Assembly: GCF_001753205.1 (NCBI RefSeq)
Contig: NZ_CP017560.1
Span: forward strand, 3,372,579-3,436,578
From: Sporosarcina ureilytica
Lineage (GTDB): Bacteria; Bacillota; Bacilli; Bacillales_A; Planococcaceae
DNA: 64,000 nucleotides
Direction: 5' to 3'
Positions 8,264 through 17,331 of this stretch are shown here, one piece after another; the first letter of the stretch is position 1; every line of letters begins with the position of its first letter. The translations under genes were made by a program, and so were the position numbers. A model generated the notes under the pieces. That model saw only the letters and a program-made list of their open reading frames with translations. It made no database searches and was not told where the DNA came from.

Positions 8264-9226
8264 TTATACAACAACATTCCTCGGAACGCGCCCTTCCAAC
8301 ACATCCATAATCGCTTGCTGGTTCATCTTCATCATCGCAAGACGCGTCTGGATGCTTGCACTTCCGATATGCGGTAAGACTGTTACATTGGGTAATGTTA
8401 ATAATGGATGGTTTAATGGGACTGGTTCTGTTTCGAAAACATCCAGGCCGGCACCCCAAATATCGCCATTTTTCAATGCTTCGTAAAGGTCTTGTTCATT
8501 GACAATGCCACCGCGCGCAACATTTAACAGAATCGCGGTTTTCTTCATTAACCCGAGTTCTCGTTTTGCAATCATATTTTTCGTTTCTTCCGTTAACGGG
8601 GCAAAAATGAGTACGAAATCAGACTGCTGTAATAAACTGTCAAGTTCCGCATAGCTAAATCCGTACTTTTCTTCTGCGTCAAGTTTACGCGTACGATTAT
8701 AATATAAGACGCGCATGTCGAATCCTTTTGCTCGCTTTGCAGCTGCTTCTCCGATTCTGCCCATGCCGATAATGCCTAAAGTAGCGCCAAACACATCCAT
8801 CCCTGTCAGTTGCATCGGCGCCCAAGAAGTCCATTTACCATCACGTAAGACACGTTCTGCTTCTGTAATGCGTCGTGCTGAAGCGAGGAGTAAGGCAAAA
8901 GCAAGGTCCGCAGTCGTTTCTGTTAAAACATCCGGCGTATTTGTTACAGTAATGCCTAGCTCCTTCGCCGCTTCAACATCGATATTATTAAAGCCGACCG
9001 CAAGATTCGCAATCACTTTTAAGTTTGGTGCACTCATCATGATTTCTTTTGTAATCTGGTCAGATATCGTTGTCCAAAGTGCGTCTGCCTGTTGCACTTC
9101 TTTCTTTAACACATCAACAGGTACTTCAATTTCTTCTTCCTCCCACATACGCACCGTAAACTTTTCGCGCAGTGGTTGGATCGCCTCTTCAGGTAATTTT
9201 CTTGTAATAAAAATCGTTTGCTTCAA
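8264..9226 (-). CDS. D-isomer-specific 2-hydroxyacid dehydrogenase (glyoxylate/hydroxypyruvate reductase type)
   Basis: 320 aa. NAD(P)H-dependent reduction of 2-oxoacids such as glyoxylate or hydroxypyruvate is the family role. The Rossmann motif LGIIGMGRIGEAAAKRAKGF and the Arg-Glu-His catalytic set (NVARGGIVNE, DVFETEPVPL, LPHIGSAS) are visible. NLAVGFNNIDVEAA and TPDVLTETTADLAF are typical of the GhrB/GyaR branch. The start is TTG with AAAGGGCG upstream. It begins 27 bp after moaA, so it may be co-transcribed with the molybdopterin genes, although no functional link is evident. Confidence 0.85.
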   Translation of the reverse strand: MKQTIFITRKLPEEAIQPLREKFTVRMWEEEEIEVPVDVLKKEVQQADALWTTISDQITKEIMMSAPNLKVIANLAVGFNNIDVEAAKELGITVTNTPDVLTETTADLAFALLLASARRITEAERVLRDGKWTSWAPMQLTGMDVFGATLGIIGMGRIGEAAAKRAKGFDMRVLYYNRTRKLDAEEKYGFSYAELDSLLQQSDFVLIFAPLTEETKNMIAKRELGLMKKTAILLNVARGGIVNEQDLYEALKNGDIWGAGLDVFETEPVPLNHPLLTLPNVTVLPHIGSASIQTRLAMMKMNQQAIMDVLEGRVPRNVVV

Positions 9227-9253
9227 GTAAATTTCGCCCTTTCCCTAAAAACG

Positions 9254-10264
9254 TCAGCCGCCAATATACCCCATACCAATTTTTTTACGGTTTATTGCAG
9301 TTTGTTCCGTCCGTTCATCTGAATAACGGTCCGTTCGGCGTTCCCAAACATTTTGGATTGCTTCCACAAGTGCTTCGTCTGTTTTCCCACTGCGAATTAA
9401 CGCCTTTAAGTCAAATCCATCAGAGGCAAATAAACAAGTGAATAGCTTCCCATCAGAGGATAATCTTGCTCGCGTACAAGTTGAACAAAATGATTCTGAA
9501 ACAGATGTGATAAACCCGACTTCCGCACCGTTGTCTTGATAACGATAACGCTTGGCCACCTCACCGTAGTAATGCTGTTCAGCCGGTTCGATGTCATAAA
9601 TTTCTCTTAACATATGGTAAATTTCTTTTTTCGTAACGACTTTTTCAAAGCTCCACCCATTGTCGTTTCCGACATCCATAAACTCAATAAAGCGAAGCAT
9701 AATCCCGCGCTCTTTAAAGTAAGTCGCCATCGGGATAATTTCACTTTCATTGACACCTTTTTCAACGACCATATTAACTTTAATTTCAAAACCAATTTTT
9801 TGGGCAAAATCAATATTCGACAAAATAAAGTCTGGTTTTACGCCTCGACCATTTATTGCTCCAAAAATCTCAGGATTTAAAGCGTCTAGACTAATATTTA
9901 ATCGGCGGAGCCCCGCATCGTAAAGTGCTTGTGCATGTTGGCGAAGTAATACTGCATTCGTTGTAAGTCCAACGTCTTCAATGCCATCAATTTTAAGTAG
10001 CTTGCCTACCAATATTGAAATGTCTTTTCGCATCAGTGGTTCCCCACCCGTAATCCGGAGCTTTTTCACACCAAGATCCGCAAATATTTGGGCAAAACGC
10101 TCAATCTCCTCAAATGATAATAGCTGGTCCTTCGGTAAAAATGCATAATCATCGCCAAATACCTCTTTTGGCATACAATACGTACACCTAAAATTACAAC
10201 GATCCGTCACCGATATTCTTAAATCACGAATCGGCCGCCCTAATTTATCAACCATTTCACTCAT
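9254..10264 (-). CDS. moaA: GTP 3',8-cyclase MoaA
   Basis: 336 aa radical-SAM enzyme that converts GTP to 3',8-cyclo-GTP, the first step of molybdenum cofactor synthesis (with MoaC). The N-terminal cluster CNFRCTYC (Cys23, Cys27, Cys30) binds the SAM-cleaving 4Fe-4S. The C-terminal [18 protein letters not shown] binds the second cluster, and the protein ends in the GG tail needed for activity. The ATG at 10264 is chosen because AGAGGTG lies six bases before it; a GTG three codons upstream is possible. It overlaps the end of mobA by 8 bp, showing translational coupling. Confidence 0.95.
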   Translation of the reverse strand: MSEMVDKLGRPIRDLRISVTDRCNFRCTYCMPKEVFGDDYAFLPKDQLLSFEEIERFAQIFADLGVKKLRITGGEPLMRKDISILVGKLLKIDGIEDVGLTTNAVLLRQHAQALYDAGLRRLNISLDALNPEIFGAINGRGVKPDFILSNIDFAQKIGFEIKVNMVVEKGVNESEIIPMATYFKERGIMLRFIEFMDVGNDNGWSFEKVVTKKEIYHMLREIYDIEPAEQHYYGEVAKRYRYQDNGAEVGFITSVSESFCSTCTRARLSSDGKLFTCLFASDGFDLKALIRSGKTDEALVEAIQNVWERRTDRYSDERTEQTAINRKKIGMGYIGG

Positions 10265-10838
10265 TTTCTTCACCTCTTTCCAAATCTGTTTCGTAATTTA
10301 TATTTTTAAAAATCTTATTTGCATGCTTCGTTAATCCATCGCCGTCAACCCATAATATATCGACTTCTTTTAAGAATTTCATCACACTTAACCGCCTTTG
10401 TTCTAGCGACTGTTGTAGTTTTTCTTTTACACGCCAATGCCAAACTGATACGAGCGGATGATGGGTGTCGCTAGTTTTAACGGCGATTACATCTTCTTGA
10501 CGATACGGCATTAACCCTTCAATGACGCTCGCTTCTATATAAGGCATATCACAAGGCAAGATCACATAACGCTTGGCTGCAATAATATTCATCACTGAAT
10601 AAATTCCAGCAAGTGGGCCGAGACCCGTAAACCGGTCATCATCTGTAATGACATGTAGTTCATTCGAAAAATGTTCTACATGTTCAGGTCTCGTCACAAT
10701 TACAATCTGATCACAATGCGGTGCTAACGCGGCAGTCGCGTATTCATAGAAGTACTTGTTCCCCATCCGCGCAAATGCTTTCGGGGAACCGAATCTTCTA
10801 GATAAACCACCAGCTAATACAATGCCGACAGTCTTCAT
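10257..10838 (-). CDS. mobA: Molybdenum cofactor guanylyltransferase MobA
   Basis: 193 aa. Transfers GMP to molybdopterin to make the bis-MGD cofactor needed by NarG-type reductases. The nucleotide-binding signature [18 protein letters not shown] is at the N-terminus, and LPCDMPYIE supplies the metal-binding Asp. The ATG overlaps the moaD stop (ATGA), with GTGGTGG upstream serving as ribosome-binding site. Its presence fits the nitrate reductase genes 5 kb away. Confidence 0.92.
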   Translation of the reverse strand: MKTVGIVLAGGLSRRFGSPKAFARMGNKYFYEYATAALAPHCDQIVIVTRPEHVEHFSNELHVITDDDRFTGLGPLAGIYSVMNIIAAKRYVILPCDMPYIEASVIEGLMPYRQEDVIAVKTSDTHHPLVSVWHWRVKEKLQQSLEQRRLSVMKFLKEVDILWVDGDGLTKHANKIFKNINYETDLERGEENE

Positions 10839-11068
10839 CCACCACTCACTGGAGGAATAAATGCGCACACATCACCTGTTTGAATCGTATCCTCTTTTAA
10901 AGCATACTCTTCATTAATCGCAACATGAATCATATCCTTACCGAATCCGGGATACTTTTCCTCTGCCCAATCGAGTAGTTGCTGAACCGTCATGGAATCT
11001 TTATCGATAGTTTCTTCGGATTTCCCAGTTAACTCACGAAGTCGAGCAAAATAATGCACTTTAATCAT
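10835..11068 (-). CDS. moaD: Molybdopterin synthase sulfur carrier subunit MoaD
   Basis: 77 aa ubiquitin-fold protein ending in the diagnostic Gly-Gly (PPVSGG), which carries the thiocarboxylate used to sulfurate cPMP in the MoaD2-MoaE2 complex. FARLRELTGKSEE is typical of the family. It overlaps moaE by 8 bp and mobA by 4 bp. Confidence 0.93.
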   Translation of the reverse strand: MIKVHYFARLRELTGKSEETIDKDSMTVQQLLDWAEEKYPGFGKDMIHVAINEEYALKEDTIQTGDVCAFIPPVSGG

Positions 11069-11510
11069 TCAATTTTCTCCCTTTCGTCGGATATTTTTTC
11101 TGCGCACCGATCCATTCTTCCCCGTCTTCCCAGATTTCTTTTTTCCAAATTGGGACGACTTCTTTAATTCGTTCGATTGCGTACTCATTTGCAGCATAGG
11201 CCGCCTGTCTATGTGGTGAAGAGACTGCGATTAGTACAGCAATATCTGATATATGTAATTCACCGATTCGATGAACGATTGCAACCTTAATTCCTGGCCA
11301 CTTCTCTTCCATTTCCGCCCCAATTTCCGCCATTTTTTTCTCCGCCATTGGAACATACGCCTCATAAGATAAATATAACGTACGAACGCCATGTGTCCAT
11401 TCACGCACGTTCCCCGTAAAAATAGTCACAGCCCCAGCACTTGCGTGGAGAACATAATCTGCGTATTTTTGAATGTCAATTGGCCCTTCTACTATTTCAA
11501 ATGGCTTCAT
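11061..11510 (-). CDS. moaE: Molybdopterin synthase catalytic subunit MoaE
   Basis: 149 aa, the usual length. It converts cyclic pyranopterin monophosphate to molybdopterin with MoaD. Conserved parts include GAVTIFTGNVREWT, LSYEAYVPMAEKKM, VHRIGELHISDIAVLIAVSSPHR and the C-terminal PIWKKEIWEDGEEWIGAQ with the active-site lysine. The ATG overlaps the mobB stop (TTATGA) and follows AAGGAGGA. Confidence 0.94.
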   Translation of the reverse strand: MKPFEIVEGPIDIQKYADYVLHASAGAVTIFTGNVREWTHGVRTLYLSYEAYVPMAEKKMAEIGAEMEEKWPGIKVAIVHRIGELHISDIAVLIAVSSPHRQAAYAANEYAIERIKEVVPIWKKEIWEDGEEWIGAQKKYPTKGRKLND

Positions 11511-12004
11511 AAGCCATCCTCCTTTACCCATTGTAAAAACCAATCATCAACTTGGCCTTCATTTGAACGGTCAATTACTTCTACATCTAATTCCATTTTA
11601 CCATGCCCGATGATGAATTGAATGTCTGACAGTTGTTGTAAATCTTGCCAATCATTATCATCGCGTAATAAAACTACTTTACATCCTTGTTCATTTTTAT
11701 ACCCTTCGATGAGTAACACATCTGGCTGATTTAAGGTCGCCATGTCTATTAATTGCGCGAAACTCGGTTCTTCATTTAATAACATTTGAGCTGTTCCAGC
11801 GCCGGCCACGAGAGACAGATCCGCCCCACTTTTAAAAAATTGCATCCCGTCCGTATTTTCGTCGGGCATATTAAGTAACGATGCATGTCCATGGTGCTTC
11901 AATACGGAAACCGTCATGCCTTCACTTTTCAACAAACGCACCCAGCGCGAGATCAGCGTTGTCTTGCCACTGTTTTTAAAACCGACGACATGTAAGGTTT
12001 TCAT
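11507..12004 (-). CDS. mobB: Molybdopterin-guanine dinucleotide biosynthesis adapter MobB
   Basis: 165 aa GTP-binding protein that assists MobA. The P-loop GFKNSGKTT is at residues 8-16, and DVLLIEGYKNE is the conserved MobB segment. The ATG at 12004 overlaps the moeA stop by four bases; a GTG three codons upstream is an alternative. Confidence 0.93.
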   Translation of the reverse strand: MKTLHVVGFKNSGKTTLISRWVRLLKSEGMTVSVLKHHGHASLLNMPDENTDGMQFFKSGADLSLVAGAGTAQMLLNEEPSFAQLIDMATLNQPDVLLIEGYKNEQGCKVVLLRDDNDWQDLQQLSDIQFIIGHGKMELDVEVIDRSNEGQVDDWFLQWVKEDGL

Positions 12005-13257
12005 AGTTCCCACTGAGCAACGCCTTCTTCAACGCCGAGTAAGAGAACGTCTACTTCCATCCCTTTTGTATAGCCTCTCGTTCCATTCGGGAGAACAATG
12101 ATACAATTTCCTCTTGCAATGGACGATACCGCGGCCGATTTATTAAAACCAGCTGGTGTAGCAACAGGTCCTTCTTCAGTCATTTCCCAAACAGCACGCA
12201 CGAAGCGTAAGAATGGATTCGGTTTCGGAAAGTCCTCACCCAGCGTTGCTTTCATTCGAGGTAAATATGGCTTTTTTCCGCCCATCATTTTCAATAATGC
12301 AGGACGTGTAAATAATTCAAAGCCTGTAAAACATGCCGACGGATTGCCAGATAATCCAAATAATAAATGACTTCCTAATGTGGCGACAGTCGTCACACTT
12401 CCTGGACGCATAGCAACTTTATTGAACAATACTTTAGCACCTAATTTTTCGTAAATGACAGGTAAATAATCATAATCCCCTACCGACACGCCGCCTGTTG
12501 TAATAAGGACGTCTGTTTCAGCTAAAGCTTTTTCAACCATTTCCATACAAGCGTCCAGATTATCTCCAAGCATGCCATATGATTTATATTCAATGCCCAT
12601 TCGCGATAATTGCGCAGCGATCATTGGGCCATTGGAATTCCGAATCTTCCCAGGAGTTAATTCTTCATGAACTTGTAGAAGTTCTGTACCTGTCGCAAGT
12701 ATGCCAACGACCGGCTTTTTCGCGACTTCTACTTCCGCATAACCAAAAGTTGCAAGAAGTGCAATTGTCCCCGGGTGAATCAATGCTCCCGCTTCAATTA
12801 ACACTTCTCCTTCTTTCGCGTCTTCACCTTGTACTGCTATATTTTCGCCAGCATCGAATGCTTTTCGAAGTGAAAAAGCGTTCTCCTGCTCTATCGTTTG
12901 TTCCAGCATAACGACGGCATCCGCATTTTCTGGGATTGGCGCACCTGTCATAATTCGAACAGCTTCACCTTTTTCTATACCGCGTTTTGCTAAATGACCT
13001 GCTCCAATTTCATCAATAACCTGAAAGTGAATCCGATTTTCTCCAGATGCACCTTTTGAATCTTCTGCACGAATCGCAAAACCATCGTATGGTGATCGAT
13101 CAAATGGCGGAACGTCATGCTTTGCAATAATTGGCTCTTTTAACACACGACCATATGCTTGGTCCAGTGGAATTTTTTCACTTCCACCGATTTGTGCATG
13201 GTCCATGACAAGCTGAACAGCTTCTTTCACTGGAATTGGTTTTCTCATTAGTGACAT
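12001..13257 (-). CDS. moeA: Molybdopterin molybdenumtransferase MoeA
   Basis: 418 aa. Inserts molybdate into adenylated molybdopterin. MoeA signatures: PPFDRSPYDGFAIRAED, VRIMTGAPIPENADAVVMLEQ, TGTELL, ITTGGVSVGDYDYL and FGLSGNPSACFTGFELF. The ATG lies 10 bases after GTGAGG. It heads a tightly overlapping minus-strand run moeA-mobB-moaE-moaD-mobA-moaA and is transcribed away from moaC across a 63-bp gap. Confidence 0.95.
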   Translation of the reverse strand: MSLMRKPIPVKEAVQLVMDHAQIGGSEKIPLDQAYGRVLKEPIIAKHDVPPFDRSPYDGFAIRAEDSKGASGENRIHFQVIDEIGAGHLAKRGIEKGEAVRIMTGAPIPENADAVVMLEQTIEQENAFSLRKAFDAGENIAVQGEDAKEGEVLIEAGALIHPGTIALLATFGYAEVEVAKKPVVGILATGTELLQVHEELTPGKIRNSNGPMIAAQLSRMGIEYKSYGMLGDNLDACMEMVEKALAETDVLITTGGVSVGDYDYLPVIYEKLGAKVLFNKVAMRPGSVTTVATLGSHLLFGLSGNPSACFTGFELFTRPALLKMMGGKKPYLPRMKATLGEDFPKPNPFLRFVRAVWEMTEEGPVATPAGFNKSAAVSSIARGNCIIVLPNGTRGYTKGMEVDVLLLGVEEGVAQWEL

Positions 13258-13320
13258 TATCTTAAAACCTCACTTTTCTGCTATACTTTATATAAATCAT
13301 CCCGAAAGGATTGAATTGTT
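13258..13320. promoter_or_regulatory. Divergent promoter region between moeA and moaC
   Basis: Only 63 bp separates the two starts. On the plus strand TATACT followed by TTATATAAAT (about 13282-13297) is a likely -10 region for moaC, and AAAGGA lies near its TTG start. No MoeA/ModE-like operator was recognised. Confidence 0.5.
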
Positions 13321-13812
13321 TTGTCTAAATTAACGCATTTCAATGAACAAGGACGTGCCAAAATGGTTGACGTCTCTCATAAAGCTGAAACGGTACGAGT
13401 TGCCATTGCAAAGTCATCCATTATCGTGAATGAAGAAATTCACGCCCAAATTGCCGAAGGAACAAATAAAAAAGGGGATGTCTTTGCTGTTGCACAAATC
13501 GCTGCTGTAATGGCTGCGAAAAACACTGCAAACATCATTCCGATGTGCCATCCGCTTCCACTTACTGGCATTGACGTGCAGTTCGACTGGGCAATTGATC
13601 ATGACAACAATCATTTCGAAATCATCATTCATGCCGAAGTAAAAACGAAAGGTCTTACTGGCGTGGAGATGGAAGCGTTAACTGCCGCTTCAGCCGCTGC
13701 GCTAACCATTTACGATATGTGTAAAGCGGTTGGAAAGGAAATGGTTATTGGGCCGACTATGCTTATGAAAAAAACGGGTGGAAAAAACGGAGACTTTGAG
13801 CGTCAACTATAA
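13321..13812 (+). CDS. moaC: Cyclic pyranopterin monophosphate synthase MoaC
   Basis: 163 aa. Rearranges 3',8-cyclo-GTP to cPMP, the second half of the first Moco step. Conserved [12 protein letters not shown] (seen as [12 protein letters not shown]), [15 protein letters not shown] and [11 protein letters not shown] are present. The start is a TTG preceded by AAAGGA. It is the only Moco gene here on the plus strand and converges on moaB with a shared hairpin. Confidence 0.94.
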   Translation: MSKLTHFNEQGRAKMVDVSHKAETVRVAIAKSSIIVNEEIHAQIAEGTNKKGDVFAVAQIAAVMAAKNTANIIPMCHPLPLTGIDVQFDWAIDHDNNHFEIIIHAEVKTKGLTGVEMEALTAASAAALTIYDMCKAVGKEMVIGPTMLMKKTGGKNGDFERQL

Positions 13813-13823
13813 AACAGTTTAAT

Positions 13824-13876
13824 AGAGATGGGCAGTTCGAATTTGAAACGATTTCAAAACGAGTTGCCCATTTCTT
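13824..13876. terminator. Bidirectional terminator between moaC and moaB
   Basis: Long inverted repeat: GATGGGCAGTTCG pairs with CGAGTTGCCCAT. It is followed by TTCTTTTATT on the plus strand and lies between two convergent genes, so it probably serves moaC and perhaps moaB. Confidence 0.75.
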
Positions 13877-14392
13877 TTATTCAATTTTATGTTTGGTAAT
13901 TTCATGCACGACGTGGTGTAGTTCAGGAAGAACCAGTTTTTTCATCGCTAGTTCTACAGCCTTTACTGAACCTGGCAATATATAAATAACTTTATCTTCA
14001 ACTATGCCTGCCTCTGCTCGACTTAACAATGATTTTGACCCGACGTCTTCCGTATAACTTAGCATTCTAAATAACTCTCCAAAACCCTTTATATGTTTCG
14101 TAAAATACGGCTCAATCGTTTCAGGCGTGATATCCCTGAATCCTAAGCCTGTACCACCCGTTGTAACAATCCCCTGTACATTTGGATTTTCCAACCATTT
14201 TTCTATCACTTCTTCAATCTCTTGTTTTTCATCTTTACAAATGGATGATTCCAAAATTTGATGCCCTTCACTTTCAAGCATTTGGCGAATGGTATTGCCC
14301 CCACGGTCATTTTCTAGATGACGTGTATCACTTACAGTTAAGACTGCCAAAGCTAATGGTTGGTCCTTGCTATATTCATGATCTTTTGACAT
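13877..14392 (-). CDS. moaB: Molybdenum cofactor biosynthesis protein MoaB/MogA family
   Basis: 171 aa. MogA/MoaB proteins adenylate molybdopterin before molybdate insertion by MoeA. Visible motifs: AVLTVSDTRHLENDRGGNTI, GIVTTGGTGLGFRDITPETI and the C-terminal YILPGSVKAVELAMKKL. The start follows GAGGAGG; upstream in-frame codons are rejected. It begins 16 bp after moeB and probably shares its transcript. Confidence 0.92.
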   Translation of the reverse strand: MSKDHEYSKDQPLALAVLTVSDTRHLENDRGGNTIRQMLESEGHQILESSICKDEKQEIEEVIEKWLENPNVQGIVTTGGTGLGFRDITPETIEPYFTKHIKGFGELFRMLSYTEDVGSKSLLSRAEAGIVEDKVIYILPGSVKAVELAMKKLVLPELHHVVHEITKHKIE

Positions 14393-14408
14393 AATATGTC
14401 CTCCTCTT

Positions 14409-15428
14409 TCAACCAAAAAATTGGTGATACATCTTCCGTCCTTGTTGAATATCCTTTAATCCGTGAATGAGCAAGCGCCCATTCGCGAAAATAACACATC
14501 GATAATCATTTAACATCATTTCCAAGAAATAAGGTGTTTTTTTATAGGGCTGATTCAGGCGCTTGGCGACTGTTTCTACTTCTTCTAAAGTTAGTAAACG
14601 GCCTTTATCCGGAATCACTTGCACAGTATCTCGCCCGCAAAGAACCCCGAAACTTGTTCCTGCTTCTTTTTGCAAAGCCGGAAAACTAGGATTGTGTCCA
14701 CATGTTTCGCATGTATCTCTTTTTAAGCGAGTAATTCCCGCCTCAACACTCGTATTATGCCAACAATCATAGGTCAGCATTTTCGTCCGTATTGTTTCTT
14801 TATTTCCCGAAAGCCATTTTAGCGCTTCCGCACTTTGATGGGCTGCCGTTATTTGGACCGCTGGCGCAATGATGCCCGCAGTATCACAAGTCTCATTAAC
14901 TGCCGGTAGAGCCGGTAATAAACATTGAAAACAAGGAGTTTCTCCTGGTACAAAAGAATAAACTGTACTTAAACTACCAACGCAAGCCCCGTACACCCAC
15001 GGAATGCCTCTTTTCCAGGCAACGTCATTGATGACTAATCGCGTTTCAAAGTTGTCCGTCGCATCAAGAATAAGATGGACGTTTTTACTAAGTTGTTCCA
15101 TTAGCGGACCATCGATATGATCCAAAACCGCCTCAATTTCTATATCGGAGCGAATTTTTGTTAAACGACGTTTTGCTGCAATGACTTTTGGCGTCCCATT
15201 AATTGCATCTTGTTCCGTAAATAATTGTTGCCTTTGTAAATTAGATGCTTCTACATAATCCCTATCCGCAATGATTAATTTCTTAACACCTGCACGGACT
15301 AGCGTTTCAGACGTTGCCGTACCGAGCGCCCCACAACCGATGATAAGGACTGTCGATTCTGTAAGTTTTCGCTGACCTTGATCACCAATCGGCGTAAATA
15401 AAGTTTGTCTCGAATAACGTTTTTCCAA
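14409..15428 (-). CDS. moeB: MoeB/ThiF-family adenylyltransferase
   Basis: 339 aa E1-like enzyme. By context it adenylates the C-terminal Gly of MoaD; ThiS is an alternative substrate in Bacillota, where one protein may serve both. Seen: RYSRQTLFTPIG, the ATP-binding GCGALGTATSETLVRAGV, the acidic/Arg loop DRDYVEASNLQRQQLF, DATDNFETR, and paired zinc-binding cysteines CFQC and CETC. Its C-terminal 80-90 residues extend past the minimal MoeB fold, as in Bacillus homologues. The start is TTG after AGAGG. Confidence 0.88.
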   Translation of the reverse strand: MEKRYSRQTLFTPIGDQGQRKLTESTVLIIGCGALGTATSETLVRAGVKKLIIADRDYVEASNLQRQQLFTEQDAINGTPKVIAAKRRLTKIRSDIEIEAVLDHIDGPLMEQLSKNVHLILDATDNFETRLVINDVAWKRGIPWVYGACVGSLSTVYSFVPGETPCFQCLLPALPAVNETCDTAGIIAPAVQITAAHQSAEALKWLSGNKETIRTKMLTYDCWHNTSVEAGITRLKRDTCETCGHNPSFPALQKEAGTSFGVLCGRDTVQVIPDKGRLLTLEEVETVAKRLNQPYKKTPYFLEMMLNDYRCVIFANGRLLIHGLKDIQQGRKMYHQFFG

Positions 15429-15451
15429 CTTAAGTGCCTCTTTTCATTTTA

Positions 15452-15490
15452 CAATAGAGTAAGGGCAACCGGTAAATTAACCGAATGCCC
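15452..15490 (-). terminator. Possible terminator hairpin after narK
   Basis: AGGGCA..CGGT and ACCG..TGCCCT can pair around a short AT loop, just past the narK stop, but the T-run is weak, so read-through into moeB is likely. Confidence 0.4.
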
Positions 15491-15496
15491 TCACTT

Positions 15497-16987
15497 TCAC
15501 TCAGGTGTAATGTCCGTAAATGTACCGACGTATCTGAGCACTTCACCAGTTGAATCAGTGACTGTATGGATAGAGAGAAGCTCCAAATACTCTTCTCCGC
15601 TTTTCTTCTTATTCCATAACTTTCCTGTCCATTCACCTTCTTGCCCAATTTGTCCCCACATCGTCGTGTAAAACTCAGATGATTGTCTGCCAGAGCTTAA
15701 AACATTCGGATTTCGACCAATTACTTCTTCTTCCGCGTAGCCCGTCAATTCGGTAAAGGCAGGGTTAACACTTTCAATAGTCCCTTCCGCATTCGTTACA
15801 AGTATCCCTTGTCCCGTGGATTCGAATACATCCGAAGCGAGTTTTAATCGTTCCATATAGTACAACCAAATCACAAGAATTAAACTAACGAGTGCTACTT
15901 GGGAAAATGCCATAAACCCAATTGAATACGAGCCTGTCATTGAATAGACGGCAGAGAGTAATAGTGGTGGGAAAAATCCTCCCAAACCACCCATCATCGA
16001 AACAATTCCGTTTACAATGCCTGCTTGTTTATTAAAGAATGTCGGAACGAGTTTGAATATCAGTCCATTTCCGGCTCCAGCACAGACCGCGATAATTAAG
16101 GATCCGACTGTGTATAAACCAATTGATGGTGAAAACGCAAGAACAACAGCCGCTCCTGTTAATCCTGCAAAACAAACCATAAGCAAATTTAAAGGAGGAA
16201 ATTTATCCCCAAGCCATCCACCAATTGGGCGAAATGCAGTTGCTAGGACAATAAAACCTGCTGTTCTCATACCAGCATCTACTTTCTCAATACCAAAATA
16301 CGACACGAGGAAATTCGGTAAAAACACGGTGAACGCTACGAAAGAACCGAATGTAATAAAGTAAAACAATGAAAAGAACCATAATTTCTCATCTTTATAA
16401 ACACTCTTAATTTGATCCATGATAGGCGCTTTCACTTTTGGTTCTGCCTTATCCCCTAAGAAAAAGTTAAGTGCTGCGAAAATGACTAGTACAATGAGAT
16501 ACAATTTAACAGTCGCTGTCCACCCAATTTGCGTCGCAATGATTGGTGCGGAAAATGTTGATACGGCTGTTCCTAAATTACCAATCCCGTATACCCCATT
16601 GACTAAACCATGTTTTTCTTTTGGGTAATACTTTGGCAGCGACGTTACACCGACGGAAAATACCGCTCCGCCTATCCCTAAAAACGTTCCACCAATAATT
16701 AAATCCATGAAGGATGATGCAGCGCTAATGTAAAACACCGGAAACAACAATATAATAAAACTAATCAAAAATACTAATCTAGCACCGATTATATTGGCAT
16801 AGTATCCAAATGGAATACGCAAAACTGAGCCAAGCACAATCGGTAGAGCTGTCACAATTGCTAATCTCTCTGCGGGAATCGAAATATCTTCCACAATAAA
16901 AGGTAATAGAGAAGAGATTAATACCCATACCGCAAATCCAACTGTTAAGTTTAAGGTTTGTAACGGCAATTGAGCTTTCTTAATCAA
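15497..16987 (-). CDS. narK: NarK-type nitrate/nitrite MFS transporter with a C-terminal PAS domain
   Basis: 496 aa. Residues 1 to about 380 are a 12-helix major facilitator with the nitrate/nitrite porter features (AQLPLQTLNLTVGFAVWVL near the N-terminus, GIGGAVFSVGVTSLPKYYP and GIGNLGTAVS, AGAGNGLIFKLVPTFF). It should import nitrate and/or export nitrite in nitrate respiration. After the last helix comes a full PAS/PAC domain of about 114 residues (GILVTNAEGTIESVNPAF, then LTGYAEEEVIGRNPNVL, and LRYVGTFTDITPE at the very end). PAS domains are sensory, and none is part of ordinary NarK, so this is an unusual fusion. The start is TTG following AGTAGGTG; a GTG three codons upstream lacks a site. 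Confidence 0.9.
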   Translation of the reverse strand: MIKKAQLPLQTLNLTVGFAVWVLISSLLPFIVEDISIPAERLAIVTALPIVLGSVLRIPFGYYANIIGARLVFLISFIILLFPVFYISAASSFMDLIIGGTFLGIGGAVFSVGVTSLPKYYPKEKHGLVNGVYGIGNLGTAVSTFSAPIIATQIGWTATVKLYLIVLVIFAALNFFLGDKAEPKVKAPIMDQIKSVYKDEKLWFFSLFYFITFGSFVAFTVFLPNFLVSYFGIEKVDAGMRTAGFIVLATAFRPIGGWLGDKFPPLNLLMVCFAGLTGAAVVLAFSPSIGLYTVGSLIIAVCAGAGNGLIFKLVPTFFNKQAGIVNGIVSMMGGLGGFFPPLLLSAVYSMTGSYSIGFMAFSQVALVSLILVIWLYYMERLKLASDVFESTGQGILVTNAEGTIESVNPAFTELTGYAEEEVIGRNPNVLSSGRQSSEFYTTMWGQIGQEGEWTGKLWNKKKSGEEYLELLSIHTVTDSTGEVLRYVGTFTDITPE

Positions 16988-17091
16988 GCAAATCACCTAC
17001 TTATTTTTTAGTCATAAATGATTTTTGTTATATCTTTATTATTTTAGTAATCAATTCCACATTTAACATTACTACGTTAAATCATGAACAA

Positions 17092-17221
17092 TGTTGATTT
17101 CCGTTCCGGGCGGACGCTTTCCGTGGGGCCGGCGGTAAGCCTCCTCAGTCGCTTCGCTCCCTGCGGGGTCTTACCTGTCCGGCTAATCCCACAGGAGTCG
17201 CCGCCCTCCACTACAATCAAC
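17092..17221. repeat. Interspersed ~130-bp palindromic repeat, copy A
   Basis: GC-rich element bounded by the inverted ends TGTTGATTT and ACAATCAAC. It contains CCGGGCGGACGCTTTCCGTG near one end and CCCACAGGAGTCGCC near the other, and can fold on itself. Two further copies occur at 50675-50807 and 53580-53712; this copy differs from them at about fifteen positions. It fills most of the 344-bp gap between the hemerythrin gene and narK. Small open frames inside it are artefacts of the repeat. Confidence 0.85.
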
Positions 17222-17331
17222 GAAAATCCCACTGTACATGAACATCCAAGCATATCATTACCCCAACATAGCACTTCGTTAAGAGCGACTAAATTAGAAA
17301 TACCCCTATTTTTGATAGGGAGCACTCCTTA

